Positions 1 to 7,986 of a DNA stretch of 11,871 nucleotides are shown piece after piece. A model generated the notes under the pieces. The model searched no databases. It was not told the origin of the DNA and saw only the letters and a list, made by a program, of their open reading frames with translations. The stretch's first letter is position 1; every line of letters starts with the position of its first letter. The position numbers were made by a program, and so were the translations under genes. Where the stretch lies: NCBI GenBank assembly GCA_037447655.1, contig JBBHKE010000393.1, positions 64,001 through 75,871 on the forward strand, read 5' to 3'. The stretch comes from Zygnema cylindricum (taxonomy: Eukaryota > Streptophyta > Zygnematophyceae > Zygnematales > Zygnemataceae).

Positions 1-1532
1 TTAGCAGAAAGTGGTAGTAAATAGCTTCAGGAAGCATTGGTCCCACAATATTGTAAACTCTCTAGCCCTTTTGGTCATTAAAATAAAACAATTTTCATGC
101 ATCAATAGTTGGTCAATGCAATTAAAAACAAAAAAAAAGACGCGATATAGGATAACTTTCCATTAGGCGAAATGTGAGGTTGTTTACTGAAAGCTGTAAA
201 CTTTTGTGCCAAGTTGTACTATTTCTCTATTTTATTTCATAGAACATGTTTACTAAAGACCTTCCAATGTTCTCCAAACTTTTAAATGGCAACTTCGATA
301 GTGTGATTGTTTGTTTCGCAACGTAATCTCTCATTCTACCCAAGGAGGACAACATTGCATCGTGAATCGCTATTAGTGTTAAGAAATAATTAGTGTATAG
401 GAAAATTTAGAGTTATTAACCCTTTTTTTGAGTTCAAGGGGCTAACGCCAACAAAGCATTAACGCTAATTTATACATCTAACTCTAATTTGGATACACAT
501 TCCCATATTGTAGCTGCGATTGGCTGCGATCACATAGTCAAAATTTGAACATGTGAGAACAAGTTCGGGTAATTTTCTCTCATCTTTATTACTAAGAAGC
601 AAATCTGAGGGGGCTTTCCCATGCCATCGCCATTCACTGCCCCTGTCTCGACGGCGTTACCAACAAATTTTCTGTAAGTTTGTACGTTAAAACAAGCAGT
701 TTTAGAACGGACTGACACATTTCGTACACTACACTATTTAAAATCACTCAAATTAGAGTCATTGACATTAATTAAACCGTAACTATATTAGCGTTACGGA
801 AAACATAAAATCATTGATTCTCTTCTTAGTTCGAGGGTCAAAATTTGGGGGCGCTGAATTAGTGTTATTAACACTTAATAGCGATTCACGGTGTAGCTAC
901 AAACTAAATGTGTACAATTGGTACACCTGGAAGTGAAAGATACCGACAAAGACGGATGAGCGTCGAGAACTTTATAAGTGGAAAAGGCCATACGCCTTCA
1001 GACAGGGTGGATTGAAATTCATGAAAACAGGCGAAAAAAATCTTTAACAATGGATATCACGCAGCTCGTACAATGATAAAATACGCACTTACAAACATTA
1101 AAATTCACCACGTACCTTAAATTTCGTTCGTCCATACAAACATTACATTCAAGTTTTACGCTTGGCAAATCTTTGACGATTCTCAAAGTATGAACACAAG
1201 CATACGAGGTAACAATCGAAATAAAGCTCGTAAAAGAGATGCACCTTGCTGGCACGACCTGATGGAGTAATGATCAAATACGATTAGTGGCGATGCCTTA
1301 CGCACAAGAGACAAAAAGAAACAAAACTGACAGCAAAGTAGCGGAAAACCCAAATTACGTCACGCTGATCCATATGCTTACCTATTTCGACTAAAAAAAG
1401 AATTTTGCAAAGTTCATTGACATCAGTTTCCATCAAAGTATCTAAACATTTCACCTTATGATTAACACAAATACAGAACAAAATACACAAAGAAGAATAT
1501 TAAAACCATACATGAATTTCCATTCCACCAAA
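1..1532. other. 3' flank of the CARNMT1-like gene; no gene recognised
   Basis: AT-rich DNA downstream of the minus-strand stop codon. The 3' UTR must lie in the upper part of this stretch, but I see no AATAAA on the minus strand between 1000 and 1532, so the poly(A) site is not placed. The only clear structure is the MITE-like fold-back element at about 352-897. Short ORFs at 1019-1255 and 1284-1490 (minus) have no recognisable domain. Confidence 0.6.
352..897. mobile_element. MITE-like fold-back element with inverted ends
   Basis: The left end at 361-382 (CGTGAATCGCTATTAGTGTT plus AA) is matched in inverted complement by the right end at 868-890 with one single-base indel. Further in, two more blocks are inverted in the same order: TAACGCTAAT (460-469) against ATTAGCGTTA (788-797), and ACTCTAATTTG (481-491) against CAAATTAGAGT (749-759). 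The element is therefore about 545 bp, with imperfect inverted arms of about 130-150 bp around a non-inverted core. It has no transposase and would be non-autonomous. No target-site duplication could be fixed, so the superfamily is open. Confidence 0.72.
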
Positions 1533-1900
1533 TTATAAATGTCCGACATTTGGAGAAACTCCTATAGAGGGAACATCTTTAATCATAGTCCAAAAGGCGC
1601 ACTTGTACTGATTTTGCATCATAGAACGTCCGTTTGCCGTGTAAGTCGTATGCACCGACTCATCCCGCAAAAGACGAAAACCAAAGTATGACGACACTCT
1701 CTTCACATCCTCTAAACTTAATTCTACGGACCACTCCTCCCCCGAACCCAAATCATGACCCCATGCAAAGTGGTACAAAAGGGGCCCTAAATTAATCCAA
1801 ACTCCTCCCGGACGTAAAGCTTTTGCGATGACTTCGATATAATCGACCACATTGTGAGCCGTGTCGATAAAAAAACATGTCACGACACAATCCCACATTC
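1533..1900 (-). CDS. Exon 6 of the CARNMT1-like gene: second half of catalytic domain and stop (residues 554-675)
   Basis: The acceptor TATGTCCAG|GAATGTGG at 1901/1900 completes a Gly codon and continues MWDCVVTCFFIDTAHN. The exon encodes GGVWINLGPLLYHF, then W-S-V-E-L-S-L-E-D-V-K-R-V, TTYTANGRSMMQNQY and CAFWTM, all family landmarks. It ends with a short non-conserved tail, DVPSIGVSPNVGHL, and TAA at 1535-1533. The ORF stays open upstream to 2198 only because the frame runs by chance into intron 5; that part has no family similarity. Confidence 0.96.
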
Positions 1901-4900
1901 CTGGACATAAACCCCAAAACAAGTATAAGTTACACATGGGTACAAAGTATGACAAAATAGTATTAATGTAGTGTTGTATATCGAACAAATTCAAAGTCGA
2001 TATATTGAGATACAAGTATTTACGGTAACCGTGACCGTGAAATTTTTTATCGAGTTTGTTGATAACTGTCGATAATTCGAGAACTGTCGATAACCGACCA
2101 ATAACCGTACAGTATTCCGCATGTAAATCAACACTGAACACGAAACACCTCGCCAAATCTGCACCGAACACCTGATTGGACTGAAATTTTGCGTACATTT
2201 CTGAAAAAAAAAAACCTTAACAATCAAAGGTACAAATTCAGAAATTTGGTACAAATTCGTTACATTACGTTACAGTGTAGTGTACCGTACCGAGAAACAT
2301 TTTCCAGCCTCAGCGGCGTAGAAAAAAAATTGGTTAAAGAGAATAGAAATTCGCCATTCGGATATTGACGTTATCGCGATATCAATACATCGCAAACATC
2401 GACAGATACGATATATCGAAAACCGTGATTCCCAAAAAAATACATATCGATTACTGGCAAAACCTGCTCGACGTACGACACTAGTTGATAGTAATATTTT
2501 TTTTTTTCTTTAAGCTAATTCTTTAAACGATTACGTAAGAAACGGCCACGCCATTTGAAACTGAATGAGAATCAGTAATGCTAAGATAAACCCTCGGTAA
2601 TAATATCTTTACTCTAACACCGATTCACGGTGTAATAACAGACCATCTTCATTTTAGGTTCCAATTGTAAATTAAACGACCAAACCTAAGCAATCGTAAA
2701 TTTAAAGACTGAACCTTACCTCTCCCTTAACCCCTCCCCCTTCTCCACCCTTATCTTTTTAATTAAACCACTCACCAGCCTGGTCTGGATGACTGTAAAC
2801 CTCCACAAAATCTCCGGCACACATAGAAAACCCTTCTGTTATTCCAGATTCACATGGGAGCAAATCCGGTATTGCCACTCCTCTTACTTGATCTCTATCA
2901 CTTACCACATTACAACTATTGTGGATCCATGGATACAACACCCACTCCTCTTTCTCTCTCGAATTATTCAAAATAAAACTCGCCCAAATAAGCATATAAT
3001 ACGAAAATTCGTTTCCCTGACAAACGAAACCTGCCCGAGAAATTTCGCAAGCCAATCGAGCCAAACCGGCCCCGGGAACTAAAACCGTGGGAATCGAATT
3101 TTGAGTATGTCTAAAAGGAAAAAGACGGTTAAGTTCCGATATAATTGGGTCGTAACATTGTCGTCTTTCATAAGCTCCCTCTTCTCCCCAATCTCTCACA
3201 ACATTCCTTAAAATACATCTCACTTTGTCGACATCGACAGGTGGCACTCTATAATTGTGCGATGGTCTAAACCAGCCTTCTCCTGGCCACAAATTTCCAA
3301 AACTATTATTTATATCTCCTTTATTCATTTCTCCTTTATTCGTGTCTCCTTCCCCATTATTTTTAGAGTTCCATTGGCCATTTCCCGTCATGTCTGGTGA
3401 TGACCTATGTCCCTCAGTTTCGGAACCAGTTTTGGTAACAGTTTCCGTGTCAGTTTCTTCGTCAGTCACTGTTTGTTGTTTTGCCACATGTTCCCTCCAC
3501 ATTGGCCCATTTCCGGGCCTCTCTCCACTTGCCACCTGTCCCCTGTTTGTCTCCAATTGACTACAGCCCGATAGAGAACGCCTTTCCATGCAGTTATTCT
3601 GTCCTACAATTCCGTTTCCATCACAATTAATCAGTTTTTCTTGTTTTTCATTTTGCCCAACATTTAAAAACTCTTCTTTGTCAAAGCTAACCAACCTCCC
3701 TCCTCTACCACAGGCCACTTCATTTATGGTATCTACTCCTTGTCTTATTTCTGTTTCGCTTTCTTTTCCAGTTTCCGTTCCAGTTCCGGTACAAGTTCCA
3801 GTTCCAGTTTCCGTTCCAGTTCCTGTTCGAGTTTCCGTTTGAGATTCAGTTCTGGTTTCAGTTCCTGTCTGTTTGACATTCGGATCTCTTTGCTGTTCCG
3901 TTCCGATTTCCTTAAAACCTCTTCCCACTTTTGTCTTATCTGCAACACTAATTCCGGTATTCTCCTCCCTAGTCTTCCCTTCCCAAACATTTTCTCCAGC
4001 AGCAGTAGGAAAATTGTCCAAAACCCTATTTTCTCCTTGAACTAAAACATTATTTTCTCTCAAATTTTGAGGGTTTTGCTTGTTTTGAGATGGGATCTTC
4101 TGACTTATTTGAGAAAGTAGCTCGGATTTATCGGAAAAAATTGGGTTATTTGCATAAGGAATTGAACTGTTATAATCTTCTGGTGGAAAGGGAGGTTCGA
4201 ATGTCTACACAGAAGATAACAAAAGGAAAAAAAAAAACAATTTCAACATTAAAAATGACGGTAAGGTTCACAAACAGTTACACTCAAACTAAAGGAAGTT
4301 TAAGATTTTGGCACTCTGGTACATGTACTTGGAGGAGAGCGAGAGGGAGAGGGCGAGGGCGAGGGAGAGGGAGAGAGAGAGGGAGGGGAAGAGGGGGAGG
4401 GAGGGAGGGGGAAGGGGAGGACATCAACAAGGCAAAAGAAAATCAAACTATATCCACATTAAAAATGACCATAAGGTTCACAGACAGTCATGCTTGTGGA
4501 TATAAAAATTTAAATTTTGACCTCCAAAATAGCTCGTGAGTTGCGCACTTGGAGGAGAAGAAAAGGCAAAGGGAGGACAAAGGAGGGAGGAGGGGAGGGA
4601 GAGGGCGAGGGTGGGATGCTTCTCACCTCAAGCATTCTGTGGATAAAGGAATAGTTGGCTGCAGCACATCTGCAAAAATACATACGGAGACCATTTTGAT
4701 GTCAAAGATATTGAAATTTGAAACCAATACTTCACTCTCTCCACCGTAAAAAATAACAACTTTTCACTCAATTGTGACATAGAAAAATTTGTGGGGAGAA
4801 AAAAAGGCTCCTTTCTTTACACTTTTCATTCTCTGCCCTTGCTTCTTACTTCTTCTATCTGTTGTACATTGGAAATGATTAGCATTCTTTGTAAAGCTTT

Positions 4901-7900
4901 AAAGCTTGACCTAAAAAGACGTAAGAGCTAAATTTTATAAAGAATGACTTGAGATCGTTAAAACAAACAAGCAAAAAGTTTACAAGAAAGCCGAAAACTT
5001 TACACCAGTTACTTTGTCAGTAACACACTCGTCACAGACATTTTATCCATACATTTTTTTTGTTTTCATAATACTTTTAAATGAAATTGTCTGTGTAAAG
5101 CTATTTGTATTCATGCGACTACCCACAGAAAATCAGAATCGGAAAGAATAAAAAACAAAAATTACTACCAAAATAAAAAACACTGTTATGTAACTAATAC
5201 GGACTTGTCGACAAGTATATTTGCACGATTAAAACTACAGTCTGGACAATTTAAATATGTTTGTAATAAACAAAGTTCCCGTTTTCGACCCAAAAACCAT
5301 TCAAATCACTTTTCTATTGAAAAAGATGCGATCCAGACTAATTACGGTGGACAGTGCGCATATCTCAACTATACCCCCCATGGTATCAAAACTACGAGAA
5401 AAGAATAGACTCATAAAAAAATACTTTTCAAACGAACAAATAAAACAAAGAAACTAATCGATAAAGGTTTTAATTCACCTTCGAATCGCCGCATACTTAG
5501 CTGGAAGATGAGACAGCATCGCCTGCAAAAAAATGCTCAAACATCAATCAGACCCTCATCTTTCCAGCAATCTAAGACAAATTTTACACTTTCTTAGCGA
5601 ACCGTTCGACCTATTTCCATGCCCCAAAAAAAAAAGGGTCGAAATCACAACTTTTTGTATTCAACACAGAAACTGTATTTTACAGAAGTTCTATGGGCTT
5701 GTCATGTCATTCAAAGAATCCCAAGTGCCAAAAGAAATCGATCTTTAATACATTATTGACTTTAACCCAAACAAGCTTGGAATATTTATTTAGCTACGAC
5801 AATTTCCTTAGAAAATGGTAACAAAATACAAAAGATGTTGCAACTTTCAACATAAAACTATTATGAAGTCAAGAGAAAAAGTGATATGAACGAGTTGTGG
5901 AATATAAATTCCTGTTTTGAATATACACCACAAGCTTATGTCAATTAGAAAAGACGTCCAATTTAAGCAATCAACGAGAGATGTATGTCAAAATTGTGAC
6001 GTTTAAAGTCAACTTCAGTTCAGCTAATAAATATAACATTCATCCGATTGCAACTTTTCCCCGCTAGGTCAATAACTTTCCGAGTGTTTCATATCATAGT
6101 GTTTTGTTTTTCCAAGTGATTCTTTCTCAAGGTGCAACGAAAAGAAAAAGGTTCAAATCCCAACTTAGCATACTCTATATGAAGCATTGGATTTTCCTGA
6201 TTTCATGTGCATTTGAGTTACGGTTTTATTGTGGTTAATTTTTTATTCTGCACTAAGGGAGGAAGATCCATATGAGAGTTTAATAACACTCCATGAAGAG
6301 CTTTATGGTAGCTTTCTAAGAGTTGTCCATAGGTGTCGAATCCAATATGTCCAATAATCAACATAACCAAATATCAATCGGTGGACGAGTAGTCAATATT
6401 AGAAAACACTGACAGATATTTATTCCTCCACGATATGTATCATATATACTCAGAAAAGTAGTACAGAATGTCATTGTTCTAGATGGATTTTTTTCATTTT
6501 CTGCTTTTATAACAGTACATCAAAGATATTTTGAATGAAGGTACAATTCTACACGGATGAATATGAATTTACAGCCAGTGAACAAAAAATCTATGCATAT
6601 TCTTCTTGATGCTTTCGATCATTTGCGATTTTTAATGTAATCAAGACTTCCGTCAAAATTGACTCAAAAATCTCAAGAAACGCACACACACAACTATTGC
6701 TGATATGTACAATAAATGATATAGCATACAAAAAAATAAACTTCGGCAGGATTGTACATATTGGGTTATTGGCTAGAGGGTCTCACTGTACAGCACCATT
6801 GTCTGTTTGGGTTTAATTTTTGAAGTAAAACTGCAACATAATATATTTATATGTGCAATACAAAAATCAAATTCTTGGTAAAGGGTAAAACTTCGACTAG
6901 TGAAATCAGTCATTGGTAAAAATAGTCCATGAATTCTACATCAACATTTTATGTGCTTTCCACATCAAATAATTTCCTGTGAACTTTATGATATGGTTGA
7001 TAGCCTTCATCCCACACCTCTTAAATAATTAACAAGTAACTATCCTATAAAACAAGCTAGCTGGAAGAGAAATACAACGTTATAGAGATATTATTTAAAA
7101 GTAATTTGCATTGGTTTTTTGGCCTCCCACCTTTTGTGGAGTTCTCATAGAGTTGTATGCTCGTTCCCATCGTCTGACATCAGCTTCAGCTGCTCTCTCA
7201 TAGCTGCCCTCCCATTTCATCATATCATATCATAATCATTTCAAATATAATATGATGAGATAATATATCACATCATATATTATCGCACTGTATCAAGATG
7301 TGATGCCTCCAAACAGGTCACATCACATCATGTCATGTCACGTCACAATCCATTGCATAAAAGGAGGGCTGATCCAAGGTACGATACCTCCAAATAGATC
7401 GCAACACAACTTATTCCATAATAAAAAGAGGTTTAGGAACATATTGAAAAAAAGTTCCTGACATCCTCTTCTCAAGATCCTCAGAAGAAAAAGAAGAAGA
7501 GGAAGAGGCAATAGCTTTAAATTGACACCAAACCAGAAATATTTTTGTACATGTGATGTTTGCTATGTCCTTTGACATTTTGAATGTGTACATATATATA
7601 ACATACATGAATAAAAGTATGCAGTGTAAACGTACAATGTATAAATACACAGATACATTTGCATACATGGACAAACACATGTATCGTCTCATAACACACT
7701 CAAACACACATAATACAAGTTGGTAGTCCTGAAAAAAACTTTTGTATAACAATTAGCTTTACATACAGCACAGACAACTTTCAAAACATGCAACACAAAA
7801 ATGTAAATAAATGTACACATACATATAGACATTGCAAACATAAAAACATATACACACAAACAAACATTGCAGACAACATTTGTAAGACTTACTCGGCATA

Positions 7901-7963
7901 AGCGTCCATAACTCGCTGAAGGGACCGCATCTCCTCCATAGGGTCGATAAGGGGGGCAGCCAT
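1533..7963 (-). CDS. CARNMT1/N2227-like SAM-dependent methyltransferase, six exons, 675 aa
   Basis: The CDS is join(7963-7893, 7203-7131, 5522-5479, 4669-4627, 4204-2776, 1900-1533) on the minus strand, 2028 nt. All introns are GT-AG and the phases agree at every junction. Family knowledge: CARNMT1 enzymes transfer a methyl group from SAM to carnosine or related histidine peptides (giving anserine), and the human enzyme also methylates histidine in C3H zinc-finger proteins. The substrate in plants is unclear. Visible parts: a conserved helical N-terminal region (about residues 9-87, ending MLE-TFEPPF); a low-complexity insert (about 90-396); then the methyltransferase domain (about 397-662). 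Domain motifs are VDVDKVRC (400-407), RDW (414-416), VLVPGAGLARL (451-461, SAM loop), QGNEFSYYM (473-481), AGDF (540-543), TCFFIDTAHN (561-570), NLGPLLYHF (590-598), TTYT (638-641) and SMMQNQY (646-652). Known family members are roughly 400-500 residues; the excess length is the insert. Likely catalytic Asp566 and His597 and the substrate tyrosines are kept, so the enzyme looks functional. No signal peptide or membrane segment is seen. Confidence 0.93.
1901..2775 (-). other. Intron 5 of the CARNMT1-like gene (875 bp)
   Basis: GT-AG intron, donor GTGAGT and acceptor TATGTCCAG. It splits the gene between the AGDF and FFIDTAHN parts of the catalytic domain. It holds the solitary transposon end at 2611-2634, a cluster of GATAACTGTCGATAA-type short repeats at about 2055-2100, more TATCGAT-rich sequence at about 2375-2455, and a T-run near 2497-2510. 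No ORF within it has a recognisable function. Confidence 0.9.
2611..2634. mobile_element. Solitary end of the same MITE-like family inside intron 5
   Basis: CGATTCACGGTGTA (2621-2634) repeats the right terminus of the 352-897 element (CGATTCACGGTGTA at 882-895), preceded by AACAC as in that element but lacking the TTAATAG between. The segment also forms a short palindrome, ACACCG-ATTCA-CGGTGT. No matching opposite end was found nearby, so this looks like a truncated or internally deleted relic. It lies in the intron and does not touch the coding exons. Confidence 0.5.
2776..4204 (-). CDS. Exon 5 of the CARNMT1-like gene: TFEPPF motif, low-complexity insert, first half of catalytic domain
   Basis: This 1429-nt exon is open throughout. 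It begins directly after a strong acceptor (a T-rich tract, then CTGTGTAG|ACATTCGAACC), and that TAG is the nearest upstream in-frame stop. There is no ATG in the 5' part, so it cannot start the protein; an apparent start at 4063 is TTG. Residues 78-87 are conserved (TFEPPFPPED). Residues about 90-396 are polar and low in complexity: Thr/Glu/Gly repeats at 189-229, a second Thr/Glu run at about 322-341, and an Asn-Lys-Gly-[ED] repeat at about 363-375. From about 397 the methyltransferase domain is highly conserved, including the SAM-binding PGAGLARL, QGNEFSYYM and SMCAGDFVEVYS. The donor is CAGGCTG|GTGAGT at 2776/2775, phase 1. Confidence 0.96.
4205..4626 (-). other. Intron 4 of the CARNMT1-like gene (422 bp), filled by a tandem duplication
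   Basis: GT-AG intron, donor GTGAGA and acceptor CTGTGTAG behind a long T-rich tract. Almost its whole length is two diverged copies of a ~210-bp unit (see the repeat entry), each ending in a tract that is purine-rich on the plus strand and pyrimidine-rich on the transcript. Confidence 0.88.
4218..4620. repeat. Two-copy ~210-bp tandem duplication with polypurine tracts
   Basis: ACATTAAAAATGAC at 4247-4260 recurs at 4457-4470. Both are followed by TAAGGTTCACA and ACAGT, and later by ACTTGGAGGAGA (4327 and 4547). Each copy then runs into a G/A-rich tract (4331-4420 and 4551-4615). The offset is 210 bp in the first part and 220 bp at the tract. The copies differ by many substitutions, so the duplication is not recent. 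Confidence 0.8.
4627..4669 (-). CDS. Exon 4 of the CARNMT1-like gene, 43-nt micro-exon (residues 63-77)
   Basis: The first base completes an Arg codon left by exon 3. The rest encodes CAAANYSFIHRMLE, which fits the plant family pattern C-I-x-x-N-x-x-F-I-x-x-M-L. The acceptor is TATTTTTGCAG| and the donor GAG|GTGAGA. The exon ends in phase 0 and joins ACA-TTC-GAA of exon 5, giving MLE-TFEPPF, another family signature. A read length of 1 + 42 nt is exactly what the flanking phases need. Confidence 0.9.
4670..5478 (-). other. Intron 3 of the CARNMT1-like gene (809 bp)
   Basis: GT-AG intron with donor GTGAAT and acceptor TTTTTGCAG. It is AT-rich. Short plus-strand ORFs at 5205-5457 have no recognisable domain. 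No repeats stand out beyond A- and T-runs. Confidence 0.85.
5479..5522 (-). CDS. Exon 3 of the CARNMT1-like gene, 44-nt micro-exon (residues 49-62)
   Basis: The exon encodes AMLSHLPAKYAAIR plus two bases of the next Arg codon. Plant family members carry a very similar segment, with ALLSH followed by a P-x-K-[YF] pattern and ending in LR/IR. The acceptor TTTTTTTGCAG| and the donor AG|GTGAAT are both clear. At 44 nt the exon is too short to appear as an ORF and is easily missed by gene prediction. Confidence 0.9.
5523..7130 (-). other. Intron 2 of the CARNMT1-like gene (1608 bp)
   Basis: GT-AG intron with donor GTGGGA and acceptor TTTTTTTGCAG. It is the longest intron in the gene and is uniformly AT-rich. 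I see no gene, RNA gene or strong repeat in it. A small plus-strand ORF at 5533-5748 has no family resemblance. Confidence 0.83.
7131..7203 (-). CDS. Exon 2 of the CARNMT1-like gene (residues 24-48)
   Basis: The exon completes the Asp codon begun in exon 1 and encodes YERAAEADVRRWERAY, then NSMRTPQK. This matches the family pattern of an acidic/basic helix with R-[YW]-E-R, followed by the LPxxHK-type turn. It is 73 nt (1 + 24 codons) and ends in phase 0 at AAG|GTGGGA. The acceptor GGGCAG|C is preceded by a purine- and AT-rich stretch rather than a good polypyrimidine tract, so splicing here may be weak. The reading frame and the homology across both junctions still support this placement. Confidence 0.87.
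7204..7892 (-). other. Intron 1 of the CARNMT1-like gene (689 bp)
   Basis: GT-AG intron with donor GTAAGT and acceptor GGGCAG. The acceptor end holds a cluster of CATAT/TCACA short repeats with a duplicated block (7213-7408). The donor half (about 7550-7870) is rich in ACATAC/ACACAA microsatellite-like sequence. Minus-strand ORFs of 60-113 codons here are cysteine- and tyrosine-rich by composition and look like chance frames. Confidence 0.83.
7213..7408. repeat. CATAT/TCACA repeat cluster with an inverted repeat and a duplicated block
   Basis: The stretch is built from CATAT, CACAT and CATGT steps. ATAATATAT (7260-7268) and ATATATTAT (7275-7283) form a perfect 9-bp inverted repeat with a 6-nt loop. 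A block containing GATGCCTCCAAACAGGTC at 7302 recurs, diverged, as GATACCTCCAAATAGATC at 7383, an offset of 81 bp. It sits just upstream of the exon 2 acceptor. Confidence 0.65.
7893..7963 (-). CDS. Exon 1 of the CARNMT1-like gene (start codon, residues 1-24)
   Basis: The ATG is at 7963-7961 in a good context (GGAGCCATGG), directly after a GA-rich leader. The exon encodes MAAPLIDPMEEMRSLQRVMD followed by AYA and two bases of an Asp codon. MEEMRSLQRVMDAY matches the opening helix of the conserved N-terminal region of plant and animal CARNMT1 proteins (animal form: EREHFWKIINAFRYY). The donor GA|GTAAGT is near consensus. The exon ends in phase 2. Two further in-frame ATGs lie at codons 9 and 12, but the first ATG has the best context and is the simplest start. 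Confidence 0.87.
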
Positions 7964-7966
7964 GGC

Positions 7967-7986
7967 TCCTCTCTCTCTCTCTCTCC
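7967..7986 (-). promoter_or_regulatory. GA-repeat 5' leader immediately before the start codon
   Basis: On the coding strand the leader is GAGA-repeat sequence ending four bases before the ATG. CT/GA dinucleotide tracts are common in plant 5' UTRs and can bind GAGA-repeat-binding (BBR/BPC) factors. That function is inferred here. The tract is a likely transcribed leader rather than coding. Confidence 0.5.

Noticed and set aside
1019-1255. Minus-strand ORF with a RING-like opening (LECNVCMDE)
   Set aside because: The remaining Cys/His spacing (C-x-C, then H-C-x2-C) does not fit a RING finger, and there is no support for a second gene. A donor-like AAG|GTACGT inside it was noted but leads nowhere convincing.
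1284-1490. Minus-strand 68-codon ORF in the 3' flank
   Set aside because: Cys/Phe/Val-rich chance frame in the likely 3' UTR; no domain and no coding bias seen.
1901-2198. Upstream extension of the exon 6 ORF as coding sequence
   Set aside because: It has no family similarity and is interrupted by the acceptor that restores the catalytic domain. It is intron 5 read by chance.
3255-4045. Plus-strand ORFs rich in Ser/Val/Pro opposite exon 5
   Set aside because: They are complements of the Thr/Glu/Gly repeat coding strand. The minus frame holds the conserved domain.
4061-4063. Protein start at 4063 for the long minus-strand ORF
   Set aside because: The codon is TTG, not ATG. The frame is open upstream to 4204, where a strong splice acceptor joins it to the conserved N-terminal exons.
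4090-4539. Plus-strand ORF of 149 codons with Arg/Gly/Glu repeats
   Set aside because: It overlaps exon 5 and intron 4 of the minus gene and is driven by the purine tract.
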